From Herminiimonas sp. (GTDB taxonomy: Bacteria > Pseudomonadota > Gammaproteobacteria > Burkholderiales > Burkholderiaceae_D): DNA of 39,698 bases. Within the stretch, counting starts at the first letter, position 1. Every line of letters begins with the position of its first letter. The notes beneath the pieces are model-generated. The model was not told where the DNA came from. It did not search any database and worked only from the letters and a program-made list of their open reading frames with translations. The position numbers and the translations under genes are program-made. Below, in pieces: positions 16,446 through 26,581 of this stretch. Location of the stretch: NCBI GenBank assembly GCA_027310305.1, contig DAIDBD010000005.1:1-39698 (forward strand), read 5' to 3'.

Positions 16446-17096
16446 TCAAGTTGCTTTATTGCGTCGCAGCAAGTGATAAAAAACCATGCCGGCCTTGTCG
16501 GCCCGGATCACTTCCCAGCCTGCGAGCCAAGCGGGCGGCGCATCGCCGTCGAGCGGTTGTTCCGCTTCGGCATAGACCAATCCGTCACCGGTCAAAAGCC
16601 GCCCGCAAACCGGCAGCAGCCTGGCGAGCCAATCCTGATGATACGGCGGATCGAGAAAAATTACATTGAAACGGGCAGTTTGCTCATCGATGCGCGCACC
16701 CAGGCTTTGCGCCGTCGCCAGCGCATCGCCGCGCACGATGCGCACCTGCTCCGCATGCAACTTTTCCCTGGTCGCTTCCAGTTGCCGCAACGCCGGCATG
16801 TTCGCTTCACACATGACGACGCGCGCGGCGCCGCGGCTGGCCGCCTCGAATCCGAGCGCGCCGGTGCCGGCAAACAAATCCAGGCAAGCGATCTGTTCCC
16901 AGCGTCCGCCCAGCAAATGGTTGAGCCAGTTGAACACCGTTTCGCGCACCCGATCGGGGGTCGGGCGCAATCCCTCCGCATCGAGCACGGCCAGCGGCGT
17001 GCGCCTCCACTGCCCGCCGATGATCCGCACCCGATGCGCCGCAACGGCGCGCCCGGTTCGCTTCGGCGCAGGTTTTCTACCTTGGTTTTTTTGCAT
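16446..17096 (-). CDS. rsmD: 16S rRNA (guanine-966-N2)-methyltransferase
   Basis: A 216-residue Rossmann-fold methyltransferase that uses S-adenosylmethionine to modify G966 of 16S rRNA. RIIGGQWRRTPL and RPTPDRVRETVFNWL are the family opening, LDLFAGTGALGFEA is the SAM-binding motif I, and LDPPY is the catalytic motif IV. The basic N-terminal tail (about 20 residues, KNQGRKPAPKRTGR) probably aids rRNA binding. It lies 47 bases after an M16 peptidase gene and before coaD. Confidence 0.94.
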   Translation of the reverse strand: MQKNQGRKPAPKRTGRAVAAHRVRIIGGQWRRTPLAVLDAEGLRPTPDRVRETVFNWLNHLLGGRWEQIACLDLFAGTGALGFEAASRGAARVVMCEANMPALRQLEATREKLHAEQVRIVRGDALATAQSLGARIDEQTARFNVIFLDPPYHQDWLARLLPVCGRLLTGDGLVYAEAEQPLDGDAPPAWLAGWEVIRADKAGMVFYHLLRRNKAT

Positions 17097-17143
17097 TGTT
17101 TTCGGTGCGGCTTGTTTGGCCGAAATCTTGCCGTCAGCTTGTT

Positions 17144-18475
17144 TTATTTATCCGCGCCCACCACCACGGTCGCCAGCTTGTCAATTGCAATTTTCCGATT
17201 GAACGCAGCCTTGATGCCGGCCGCCGTAACCTTGGCAATGTTGGCAGTCCAGGTGTCGAGATAATCGAGCGGCAGATTGTAGTAACCGATGATCGCGATA
17301 TTATCGAGAATCTTGCGGTTGTTATCGATGCGCAATGCAAAGCCGCCGACCAGGTTATCCTTCGCCGCTTTCAGTTCCGCCGGCGTCGGCCCGTCGCGCA
17401 AGTAGGCGGCAAGCGTGTCGCGCACTACTTTCAATGCTTCGCCGGTTTGTTCCTTCTGCGTCTGGAAACCGATCTGGAACGGCCCCGGCTGCAGCATCGG
17501 GCTGAAGTAACTGTAAACGCTGTATGCCAGCCCGCGTTTTTCGCGCACTTCATGCGTCAGCCGCGACACGAAACCGCCGCCGCCCAGAACGTAGTTGCCG
17601 ACTGTCAGCGCAAAAAAATCCGGATCGCCGCGCACCAATGCGGGCGCGCCGATCATCACATGTGATTGCGACGCCGGATGCGCGATGCGCTCTTCCTGTG
17701 CCTGCGCAGGCGGTACCGCGGGCAATTCAGGCAGCGCGGCACCTTGCGGCAGGCGCATCGTCAACTGCTGCGCAATCGCATCGGCCTGGGTGCGGCTGAC
17801 GTCGCCGATCATTGCAATCACCGCGCGATTGGCGACATAGTACGCATCATGGAATGCGATCAGATCGTCGCGCGTGATCGCTTCGATCGACGCGACCGTT
17901 TCTTCCTTTCCGTACGGATGCGCGCGATACAGGGTGCGCCAGAATGCCTTGTCGGCAATCGCCTCCGGCTTGGTCAGGTCTTCCTTGATCGCGGCAATGG
18001 TGCGCGCCTTGTCGCGCGCGAAAAAATCCGCCGGATAACTCGGCTGCGCAAGCAGGCGCGCCAGCAGCATGACGGATTTGTTCCGCTCCTCCTCGCTCGA
18101 TAATGTCCGCAGCGTTGCACCGGCCCGCTCGATGCCGGCGCCGCCGCCGCGCCTTGCGGCGGTATCGGCGAAGGCGTCGGAAATTTGCGCCTCGTTCATC
18201 GCAGGTTCCACTGCGCCGTCCGGCAAGCGCGCCTCTGCCAGACCGCGCGCCAGCATCGCGTTGGTCAGCGCCGCGGTGCCGGCCTTGCCTTGCGGATCGC
18301 GGCGCGAACCGGCATCGAATTCGACGCTGACATCGAGCATGGGAATCGAATGGTTTTCGACAAAAAAGACCCGCGCGCCATTGGCCAGCGTCCAGTTCTG
18401 GATCTGGAGCGCCGCCTGCGCCGAACCGCATGCAACGACGGCCAGCGAGGCCAGTAAATTTTTTAACTTGGGCAT
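17144..18475 (-). CDS. M16-family protein lacking the zinc motif (partner subunit)
   Basis: About 443 residues from ATG 18475, which begins a signal peptide (MPKLKNLLASLAVVACGSAQA). A longer frame to 18511 needs a TTG start and is less likely. Both M16 lobes are present, but the inverzincin HxxEH is replaced (TAALTNAMLARG), so it has no zinc site. It keeps the C-lobe substrate-binding signature EVREKRGLAYSVYSY. In bacterial M16 pairs and in mitochondrial processing peptidase, one subunit carries the metal and the other the R/Y pair; this protein fits the second role. It is encoded 72 bases after the zinc-bearing partner. Expected to be periplasmic. Confidence 0.88.
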   Translation of the reverse strand: MPKLKNLLASLAVVACGSAQAALQIQNWTLANGARVFFVENHSIPMLDVSVEFDAGSRRDPQGKAGTAALTNAMLARGLAEARLPDGAVEPAMNEAQISDAFADTAARRGGGAGIERAGATLRTLSSEEERNKSVMLLARLLAQPSYPADFFARDKARTIAAIKEDLTKPEAIADKAFWRTLYRAHPYGKEETVASIEAITRDDLIAFHDAYYVANRAVIAMIGDVSRTQADAIAQQLTMRLPQGAALPELPAVPPAQAQEERIAHPASQSHVMIGAPALVRGDPDFFALTVGNYVLGGGGFVSRLTHEVREKRGLAYSVYSYFSPMLQPGPFQIGFQTQKEQTGEALKVVRDTLAAYLRDGPTPAELKAAKDNLVGGFALRIDNNRKILDNIAIIGYYNLPLDYLDTWTANIAKVTAAGIKAAFNRKIAIDKLATVVVGADK

Positions 18476-18547
18476 GGATTTACTCTGGATATTTTTATCT
18501 CGCGGATGCAATCCCGCGACAAGAAAGGAAATGGATTTTCGATCGGT

Positions 18548-19915
18548 TCAATGGCGTAGCGCCGGCGGCGGCGCAAGTTTCTTTTCCGTCAAGGGCAGCG
18601 GAACCAGCGTGGCAATCGTCAGCGTATCGTCGTTGAAATATTTTTGCGCAACCGTCTGTACCTGCTGCGCCGTCACCGCGCCCAGTTTTTCGATGATGCG
18701 ATCGATCAACTTGTGCGAGATGCCGGTCATTTCCATGGTGCCGATTTCCATCGCCTGGCCGAAAATCGAATCGCGCTTGTAAATCTGTCCGGCAATCAAT
18801 TGCGTCTTGACGCGCTTGAGTTCCGCTTCGGATACGCCCTCTTTCGCGATCCGGTCCACTTCGGCGCGCAGCAGCTTTTCCAGCTGCTCGGTGGAGGTTC
18901 CCAGCGCAGGCGTGCCATCCAGCAAAAACAGCGACGGGCCGCGCGCATTGCTCGAATAACCGGCGCCGACCGAATTGGCTACCTTGTCGGTGCGCACCAG
19001 TTTTGCATTCAGCCGCGCATTGTCGTAGCCATCCAGGATGGCGGCCAGTACATCGAGCGCATGCACGTCGTCGTCTTTTTCAACGTCGCGCAAGGTCGGC
19101 ACCTTGAAGGCGAGCGCGACATACGGGTTTTCAGCGGGCGCCTTCACCGTCACGCGCTTAATGCCGTGCTGCGGCGGCTCGTTCTGCGGCTTGGTAACCG
19201 GCGTCGGTTTGGGCGGGATCTTGCCGAAATATTTTTCCGCCAGCTTGCGCACCTGCATCGCATCGACGTCGCCGGTCACCACCATCGTTGCATTGTTGGG
19301 TGCATACCAGAGATCGTGCCAGGCCTTGGCGTCCTGCACCGTCATGTGCTCCAGATCATCCATCCAGCCGATGATCGGATGATGATACGGATGCGCGTTG
19401 AAGGCAGCGGCATTCAATGCCTCGTACACCTGCTGAATCGGCTGGTCTTCGATGCGCCAGCGGCGCTCTTCCATCACGACGCGGATTTCCTTGGCGAACT
19501 CGTCCTTGTCGAATACCAGATTGGCCATGCGGTCGGCTTCAAGCGCCATCACCGCTTCCAGTTTCGATTTCCCGATCTGCTGAAAATACGCGGTGTAATC
19601 CTTGCTGGTGAATGCATTTTCGCGGCCGCCGAGCGCGGCGACGCGGGCGCTGAATTCGCCCGCCTTGAGCGTCTTGGTCGCCTTGAACATCATGTGTTCC
19701 AGCGCGTGCGCCACGCCGGTGGTGCCGTTCAGTTCATCCATCGAGCCGATCTTGTACCAGATCATGTGCGCTGCGGTCGGCGCCCGATGATCTTCCTTGA
19801 CGATGATTTTCATGCCGTTTTTCAGCATGAATTCCTGTGCCGGTTCCGCCTGCGACGTTAACGGCATGAAACTCAGCAACCATGCCGATGCGATTAATCC
19901 AATCCGAAATTTCAT
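18548..19915 (-). CDS. Zinc metallopeptidase, M16 family (catalytic subunit)
   Basis: About 455 residues from ATG 19915, chosen because it opens a signal peptide (MKFRIGLIASAWLLSFMPLTSQA). A further 17 codons upstream are open but would spoil that signal. The HxxEH zinc motif is seen as HALEH in GVAHALEHMMFKAT, with the downstream glutamate region (EFAKEIRVVMEERR) supplying the third ligand. It should degrade peptides in the periplasm together with the adjoining non-catalytic M16 protein. It is divergent from ftsY across 104 bases, the common Burkholderiales arrangement. Confidence 0.92.
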   Translation of the reverse strand: MKFRIGLIASAWLLSFMPLTSQAEPAQEFMLKNGMKIIVKEDHRAPTAAHMIWYKIGSMDELNGTTGVAHALEHMMFKATKTLKAGEFSARVAALGGRENAFTSKDYTAYFQQIGKSKLEAVMALEADRMANLVFDKDEFAKEIRVVMEERRWRIEDQPIQQVYEALNAAAFNAHPYHHPIIGWMDDLEHMTVQDAKAWHDLWYAPNNATMVVTGDVDAMQVRKLAEKYFGKIPPKPTPVTKPQNEPPQHGIKRVTVKAPAENPYVALAFKVPTLRDVEKDDDVHALDVLAAILDGYDNARLNAKLVRTDKVANSVGAGYSSNARGPSLFLLDGTPALGTSTEQLEKLLRAEVDRIAKEGVSEAELKRVKTQLIAGQIYKRDSIFGQAMEIGTMEMTGISHKLIDRIIEKLGAVTAQQVQTVAQKYFNDDTLTIATLVPLPLTEKKLAPPPALRH

Positions 19916-20019
19916 GATCCGCGCTCTGTTAGAATGTGGTTGATTGTATCCGCTTGTCCGCAGCACCGCTGCAAGCGCCCCTTACCGCGTTTCCGCCCTG
20001 ATTACCGACCTCAATTCCG

Positions 20020-21075
20020 ATGTTTAGTTTCTTCAAGAAAAAGCCGAAAGATCCCCCGCCTTTATCGCCGGAACCTGTTGCACCCGAGACCGTCGCGGAT
20101 GTACCGTCCGCGCCTGCCGCGCCGATCCAATCCGATGCGCACGAAATGGTCGTTCCTGCGGCAACGCCGGCGGAAACAAAAAAATCCTGGCTGACGCGGC
20201 TGAAAACCGGCTTGTCGAAAACGTCATCGAGCCTGACCACGCTGTTCGTCGGCGCGAAGATCGATGACGATTTATACGATGAATTGGAGTCGGCGCTATT
20301 GATGTCGGATGCCGGCGTGGAAGCAACGCAACTGCTGCTCGACGGGTTGAAGAAGCGGGTCAAGGAGGAAAAACTGACCGACGCCGCGCAAGTCAAGGCC
20401 GCATTGCGCACGCTGTTGATCGAATTGCTGACGCCGCTGCAAAAACCGCTGGTGTTGGGCCGCCAGCAACCGCTGGTGATGATGATCGCGGGCGTCAACG
20501 GCGCCGGCAAAACCACCACCATCGGCAAACTGGCGAAGCATTTGCAGGCGCACGGCCAATCGGTGCTGCTGGCCGCCGGCGATACGTTCCGCGCCGCCGC
20601 GCGCGAGCAATTGACGATCTGGGGCGAGCGCAACAACGTGACGGTGATCGCGCAGGAATCCGGCGACCCGGCCGCCGTTGCGTTCGATGCAGTGCATTCC
20701 GCGCAAGCGCGCAAGATCGATGTGGTGATGGTCGATACCGCTGGACGGCTGCCGACCCAGCTGCATCTGATGGATGAACTGAAGAAGATCAAGCGCGTGA
20801 TCGGCAAAGGCATGGCTTCCGCGCCGCATGAAATTTTGCTGGTGATCGATGGCAATACCGGGCAAAACGCACTCTCCCAAGTCAAGGCATTCGATGATGC
20901 GCTCGGATTGACCGGGCTGGTCGTCACCAAGCTCGACGGCACCGCAAAAGGCGGCGTGCTGGCAGCGATCGTCAAGAGCCGGCCGGTGCCGGTATATTTC
21001 ATCGGCGTCGGTGAAAAGATCGAGGATTTGCAGCCGTTCAATGCGGAAGAGTTCGTCGATGCGTTGCTGAGCTGA
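20020..21075 (+). CDS. ftsY: Signal recognition particle receptor FtsY
   Basis: A 351-residue GTPase that docks the SRP-ribosome complex at the inner membrane for co-translational insertion. The N-terminal A region (1-55) is short and rich in Pro/Ala/Glu with a basic, amphipathic start (MFSFFKKKPK) that can touch membrane. The NG domain follows: N helices (about 55-140), G1 GVNGAGKTTT (158-167), the insertion-box element GDTFRAAAREQL, G3 DTAGR, G4 TKLDGTAKGG and closing GVGEKIEDLQPF. All nucleotide motifs are intact. No strong ribosome-binding site is seen; TAGAAT at about 19930 might be a -10. ftsE follows 13 bases later. Confidence 0.96.
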   Translation: MFSFFKKKPKDPPPLSPEPVAPETVADVPSAPAAPIQSDAHEMVVPAATPAETKKSWLTRLKTGLSKTSSSLTTLFVGAKIDDDLYDELESALLMSDAGVEATQLLLDGLKKRVKEEKLTDAAQVKAALRTLLIELLTPLQKPLVLGRQQPLVMMIAGVNGAGKTTTIGKLAKHLQAHGQSVLLAAGDTFRAAAREQLTIWGERNNVTVIAQESGDPAAVAFDAVHSAQARKIDVVMVDTAGRLPTQLHLMDELKKIKRVIGKGMASAPHEILLVIDGNTGQNALSQVKAFDDALGLTGLVVTKLDGTAKGGVLAAIVKSRPVPVYFIGVGEKIEDLQPFNAEEFVDALLS

Positions 21076-21088
21076 CCACTAAACAACC

Positions 21089-21778
21089 ATGTCGATGATT
21101 GCATTCCATCAGGTTTCCAAGCAGTATCCCGGCAATGCGACGGCGCTGTCCGATGTCACATTCTCGGTCGCCAAGGGCGAACTGATTTTTCTGGCCGGCG
21201 CGTCGGGCGCCGGCAAATCGACGCTGCTGAAAATGATTGCCGCCATCGAGCGCCCGAGCGCCGGCAGCGTGCTGGTCAACGGGCAGGATATCGGCCGGCT
21301 CAACGCATCCGGCCTGCCGTTTTTGCGGCGCAGGCTCGGCCTGATTTTCCAGCAGCAGCGGCTGCTTCTCGACCGCAACGTGCTGTCGAATGTGATGCTG
21401 CCGCTGATCGTCACCGGCTCTGCGAAGGAAGAGGCCGAAAAACGGGCGCGTGCGGCATTGGACAAGGTCGGGTTGTTCGACAAGGCGTTGTCCGCGCCGC
21501 TGACCTTGTCGGGCGGCGAACAGCAGCGCGTGGCGATTGCGCGGGCCATCGTGCATCGTCCGCAAATCATACTGGCCGACGAGCCGACCGCCAATCTCGA
21601 CCGCGACAGCGCCGGCAAGGTGCTCGATACGCTCAAAGCCTTTCACAGCGTCGGCGTCACCTGCCTGATTTCGACCCACGATGAATATTTTCTGGATAGC
21701 GCGGACCGCGTGATTTATCTGGAACACGGCCGGATCGCCGAAACATGGCGCAAGGAAAAATTCGAGGGTGCCGCATGA
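21089..21778 (+). CDS. ftsE: Cell-division ABC transporter ATPase FtsE
   Basis: A 229-residue ABC ATPase with Walker [12 protein letters not shown]-loop region [13 protein letters not shown], signature [15 protein letters not shown], Walker [12 protein letters not shown] and switch histidine STHDE. FtsE with FtsX couples ATP use to activation of septal peptidoglycan hydrolases at the divisome. The divergent Q-loop neighbourhood and short length are normal for FtsE. Its stop overlaps the ftsX start (ATGA), and ftsY is just upstream: the classic ftsY-ftsE-ftsX operon. Confidence 0.96.
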   Translation: MSMIAFHQVSKQYPGNATALSDVTFSVAKGELIFLAGASGAGKSTLLKMIAAIERPSAGSVLVNGQDIGRLNASGLPFLRRRLGLIFQQQRLLLDRNVLSNVMLPLIVTGSAKEEAEKRARAALDKVGLFDKALSAPLTLSGGEQQRVAIARAIVHRPQIILADEPTANLDRDSAGKVLDTLKAFHSVGVTCLISTHDEYFLDSADRVIYLEHGRIAETWRKEKFEGAA

Positions 21779-22704
21779 ATGCCTGGCTGAGGCAGCACCG
21801 TTTTGCCGTTGCGGATGCGTTCGCTCGCATGCGCGGCGCGCCCGGCAGTTTTCTGTTCAACGTCGCGGTGATCGCGATTGCACTGGCGCTGCCGTTTGCC
21901 GGATTGACGTTCCTTGAAAGCATACGGCCGGTTTCCGCGCAACTCGCGGTGGAACCTGAAATCAGCGTCTTCATGGCAATGGATACGCCGCGCGAAAGAG
22001 CCACCGCGCTGGCATCGAGCATCCGCCGCATATTGCAGGACAATCACAGCCCGGCCAGAATCGAATTCATCCCGCGCGAAAGTGCGCTTAGTGCGTTAAG
22101 AGACAAGACCGGACTGTCGGACGCACTGACCACGCTGGGCACCAATCCGCTGCCGGACGGCTATGTGCTGAAACTCGCCGGCTATCAGAATGCAGCCGAT
22201 GCGGCGCGCGTCGATGCGATTGCAGTGCAATTGAAGGCTCTGCCCGGCGTCGAATATGTGCAGGTCGATTCCGCCTGGGTCAAGCGTCTGGCGGCGCTGT
22301 TGCATGTGCTGCGGCTGATGCTGCTGTTGCTGGCAATCACGCTCGGCGCGGTCGTGGTTGCCGTGGTATTCAACACGATCCGCCTGCAGGTGATGACGCA
22401 ACGGGAGGAAATCGAGATTTCCAGGCTGGTAGGCGCAACCGATGCATTCATCTACCGGCCTTTTTACTACAGCGGCGCACTGCTTGGCCTGGGTGCCGGC
22501 GGCCTGGCTCTGGGTGCGGTCGCATTGGCGCTGCAACCGCTCAATGCGGCGATTGCCGATTTTGCGCGGTTGTATGCATCGGAATTCCGGCTGGCTCCGC
22601 TGGGGGCGGCGGCAACCGCTTCAATGCTGGCGGTTGGCGCGGCACTCGGATTTATCGGCGCGCTGATATCGGTGCGGCGGCATTTGGCGCGGTTGAGCCG
22701 GTAG
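21775..22704 (+). CDS. ftsX: Cell-division ABC transporter permease FtsX
   Basis: A 309-residue integral inner-membrane protein. One N-terminal membrane span (about 27-47, FLFNVAVIAIALALPFAGL) is followed by a periplasmic loop (about 50-170) that would meet hydrolase activators, then three C-terminal spans (LMLLLLAITLGAVVVAVVF; GALLGLGAGGLALGAVALAL; MLAVGAALGFIGALISV). MTQREEIEISRLVGATDAFI is the conserved cytoplasmic coupling loop that contacts FtsE. The start is ATG 21775, inside the ftsE stop; an upstream in-frame ATG at 21745 lies within ftsE. Confidence 0.95.
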   Translation: MNAWLRQHRFAVADAFARMRGAPGSFLFNVAVIAIALALPFAGLTFLESIRPVSAQLAVEPEISVFMAMDTPRERATALASSIRRILQDNHSPARIEFIPRESALSALRDKTGLSDALTTLGTNPLPDGYVLKLAGYQNAADAARVDAIAVQLKALPGVEYVQVDSAWVKRLAALLHVLRLMLLLLAITLGAVVVAVVFNTIRLQVMTQREEIEISRLVGATDAFIYRPFYYSGALLGLGAGGLALGAVALALQPLNAAIADFARLYASEFRLAPLGAAATASMLAVGAALGFIGALISVRRHLARLSR

Positions 22705-22765
22705 CCAGTCCATAGTCCGCCCGATGAGATCAGGCGTCTCTGTCGGAACTGCAAGTTCTGGTGCG

Positions 22766-23860
<1,095 letters not shown>

Positions 23861-23864
23861 TCAA

Positions 23865-24995
23865 TTACCTGGGAATCGTCCCTTCCACGCCTTTAACGTA
23901 GAAATTGATTCCCTTGAGGTCCTTGCCGCCCAAAGTTTTGCCGGCGGCCACGATTTCCTTGCCGCTCTGATCCGAAAACGGGCCCTGGAAAGGCGTCAGT
24001 TTCCCCTCTTTGATCATCGCCGTTTTTTCATCCAGCAACGCCTTGACATCGGCGGGCAACGACGGGCTCGGCGACAGGATCTTGATGGAATTCTCCTTCA
24101 CGCCCCACCAGATATCGTCCGGTTTCCACGTCCCGGCCAATGCGTCTCCAACGACTTTCTTGTAGTACGGCGCCCAGTCAATCGCTGCCGAACCGAGATG
24201 TGCTTTCGGGCCGTAACTGGACATATCGGAGTCCCAGCCGAATCCGTATATACCTTTCTCGTTTGCCGCCTGCAATGGCGCCGGCGAATCGGTATTCTGG
24301 ATCAACACGTCTACGCCCTGTCCGATCAATGCCAATGCACCTTCGCGTTCTTTGCCCGGGTCGAACCATTTGTTGACCCATACCACGCGCGTGCTCACTT
24401 TTGGATTGACCGATTGCGCGCCCAGCGTGAACGCATTGATATTGCGGATTACTTCGGGAATGGGAATGGAGCCGACTACACCGAGCTTGTTGGTTTTGGT
24501 CATCTTTCCTGCGACGACACCGGCCAGATAGGCCCCCTCATAGGTACGGGCTTCATAGATTCCAAGGTTCGGCGTGGTCTTATAGCCGGTGGCGTGCTCG
24601 AATTTCACCTGCGGAAATTCTTTCGCCACTTTCAGCATCGGTTCCATGTAGCCGAACGACGTGCCGAAAATCAGCTGGTTGCCTTGCGTCGCCAGATCGC
24701 GGAATACCCGTTCGGCATCGGCGCCTTCGGCAACGCTTTCGACAAATGTCGTTTTTACCTTTTCTCCATATTCACTTTCCACCGCTTTGCGTCCGAGATC
24801 ATGCGCATAACTCCATCCTCCGTCGCCAACCGGTCCGACATAGACGAAGGCAATTTTCAAGGGCCCGGCCGCCGCAGGCGCCGGCGCGGATGCAACCGGC
24901 TTCACTTCTTCTTTCTGACCGCAGCCAAAAAGCGCGAAAGCTGACGCCAGCGCAAGCATCGGCATCAGCTTTCGTGTCACTGAAAAGTCAAACAT
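23865..24995 (-). CDS. BMP-family substrate-binding lipoprotein, copy 1
   Basis: A 376-residue BMP/TmpC-type periplasmic binding protein of an ABC importer. The lipobox LFGC places the lipidated cysteine at residue 25, and a Pro/Ala linker follows. The core starts KIAFVYVGPVGDGGWSYAHD and contains the family segments FGYMEPMLKVAKEFP, ARTYEGAYLAGVVAGKMTKT and IQNTDSPAPLQAANEKG. BMP proteins known elsewhere bind nucleosides or purine-like ligands; the purine context here supports that. It is closer in sequence to copy 3 than to copy 2. The start has AAGGAA upstream. A 241-base gap with a 12-bp inverted repeat separates it from copy 2; the adenine deaminase gene follows. Confidence 0.9.
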   Translation of the reverse strand: MFDFSVTRKLMPMLALASAFALFGCGQKEEVKPVASAPAPAAAGPLKIAFVYVGPVGDGGWSYAHDLGRKAVESEYGEKVKTTFVESVAEGADAERVFRDLATQGNQLIFGTSFGYMEPMLKVAKEFPQVKFEHATGYKTTPNLGIYEARTYEGAYLAGVVAGKMTKTNKLGVVGSIPIPEVIRNINAFTLGAQSVNPKVSTRVVWVNKWFDPGKEREGALALIGQGVDVLIQNTDSPAPLQAANEKGIYGFGWDSDMSSYGPKAHLGSAAIDWAPYYKKVVGDALAGTWKPDDIWWGVKENSIKILSPSPSLPADVKALLDEKTAMIKEGKLTPFQGPFSDQSGKEIVAAGKTLGGKDLKGINFYVKGVEGTIPR

Positions 24996-25055
24996 GATAT
25001 TTTCCTTGAATGGATAACTCGGATTGGACTAAACAATAAACAACAGCAAAGAGTC

Positions 25056-25118
25056 TATCGGAACAAACAGGCATCCACAAAAATTGTGCGCGCGGCGGCA
25101 TGTGAATTTGTTCCGATA
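25056..25118. repeat. 12-bp perfect inverted repeat upstream of BMP copy 1
   Basis: TATCGGAACAAA (25056-25067) and TTTGTTCCGATA (25107-25118) are exact complements over a 39-base loop that itself contains CACAA-AAA-TTGTG. It lies 61-123 bases before the BMP copy 1 start and about 120 bases after the copy 2 stop. It lacks a terminal T tract, so it may be an operator pair or an mRNA structure. Confidence 0.7.
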
Positions 25119-25236
25119 TCATGCCTTTTCACATCGAATCATCCGTCTTGCGAGGCCTGCCGAAATTGCAAAGCTGCGCCGATTGCAACAGATTATCACT
25201 GCGCCCCCGGGATCGAGAGCGGCGGCATCACGGCAA

Positions 25237-26322
25237 TCACTTCGCCGGCAATTTTCCTGCGACCCCTTCGACGTAATAATCCATCTTGTTCAATGCATCG
25301 TCCGACATCGGTCCTTTTTCGAGTCGCACTTTACCTTCGTTATCCTTGACCGGACCGGCAAACGGCGTCAGCGTGCCGGCGACGATTTCCTTTTCTTTGG
25401 CCGCGACCAACTGCTTCACATCGGCTGGAACTGCCGAGCCGATCCCTTCCAGCTTCACCATGCCGTCCTTGATGCCGCCCCAGACGCTGGTCGATTTCCA
25501 TTTGCCGTCGATCACGTCCTGAGCGGCCTGGGTATAGTATTTTCCCCAGTGGTGCGTGACTGCGCCGATCTGCGCTTTCGGGCCGAATTTCTTCATGTCG
25601 GAGTGATAGGCCACCGCGAATTTTCCTCTTTCTTCCGCCGCCTGCACGATCGCGGTGGAGTCGGTGTGATGCGTGACCACGTCGGCGCCCTGCCCCATCA
25701 ACGTGATTGCCGCATCGCGTTCCTTGCCCGGATCGAACCAGCTATTGACCCAGATCACTTTCACTTCCGCCTTCGGATTGACGCTGCGCATGCCGCGGGT
25801 GAATGCATTGATTCCCTGCAGCACTTCCGGGATCGGAAATGCCGCGACATAACCGGCGACATTCGACTTGGTCATTTTTCCGGCCAGTACGCCTGCCAGA
25901 TAACGGGCTTCATAAAAACGCGCATTCACGGTGGCGACATTTTTTGCGGTTTTATAGCCGGTCAGGTGCACGAATTTCACATCCGGAAATTGCTTTGCGA
26001 CTTTCAGGGTCGGGTTCATGTAACCGAACGACGTCGTGAAAATCAGCTTGTTGCCTTGTTGCGCCAGATCGCGGATCACGCGCTCGGCATCGGCGCCTTC
26101 CGGCACATTTTCGACGACTTTGGATTTCACTTTGCTGCCGAGGTTTTTTTCCATTTCCTTGCGACCCATGTCGTGCTGCGTCGTCCATCCGGCTTCGCCG
26201 ATCGGACTCACATAGACAAAACCGACATTGAGCGGGTCCGCAGCGGAGGCTGCGGGAGAAAGCGCGAAAGCAGGCAGCAAGGCAATGGCGGATAGCGCAC
26301 CGCGCATGAAGTTTCTAGACAT
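25237..26322 (-). CDS. BMP-family substrate-binding protein, copy 2 (not lipidated)
   Basis: A 361-residue BMP-type binding protein with an ordinary Sec signal (MSRNFMRGALSAIALLPAFA, cut near ASA-ADP) and no lipobox cysteine, so it should be freely soluble in the periplasm, unlike copies 1 and 3. The core reads NVGFVYVSPIGEAGWTTQHD. The ligand region differs from its siblings at several places where they agree: VTHHTDSTAIVQAAEE replaces IQNTDSPAPLQAANEK, and AVAYHSDMKKFGPKAQ replaces GFGWDSDMSSYGPKAH. A different ligand is therefore plausible. ATG 26322 follows GAGGAAAACC. The 259 bases between it and copy 3 contain no coding signal that I trust and could hold a separate promoter. Confidence 0.9.
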   Translation of the reverse strand: MSRNFMRGALSAIALLPAFALSPAASAADPLNVGFVYVSPIGEAGWTTQHDMGRKEMEKNLGSKVKSKVVENVPEGADAERVIRDLAQQGNKLIFTTSFGYMNPTLKVAKQFPDVKFVHLTGYKTAKNVATVNARFYEARYLAGVLAGKMTKSNVAGYVAAFPIPEVLQGINAFTRGMRSVNPKAEVKVIWVNSWFDPGKERDAAITLMGQGADVVTHHTDSTAIVQAAEERGKFAVAYHSDMKKFGPKAQIGAVTHHWGKYYTQAAQDVIDGKWKSTSVWGGIKDGMVKLEGIGSAVPADVKQLVAAKEKEIVAGTLTPFAGPVKDNEGKVRLEKGPMSDDALNKMDYYVEGVAGKLPAK

Positions 26323-26581
26323 GGTTTTCCTCTACGTGTGACTCCCACTAACTGAATAACAAACTTCGACACACGCCGAGTGGGAAAAGCGGCAAGTCGC
26401 GGGCGAAAGCATGATATTTCCGCCCCAATCCAAATCGATGCAACGAAACAGATGAATGCCAAACCGGCTTTTCCAGGAAAAGGTCCGATTGAATTATGAC
26501 CATCGCCCCACCGATGAATATATCGCCGATCGCATAGCGTCCATAACGCCAGCCTTATTTAGGGCCTATTCCGGCAGGTTC

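Noticed and set aside
18644-19861. 405-codon open frame opposite the zinc M16 gene
   Set aside because: His/Arg/Phe-rich shadow translation; the M16 gene on the other strand has all expected motifs.
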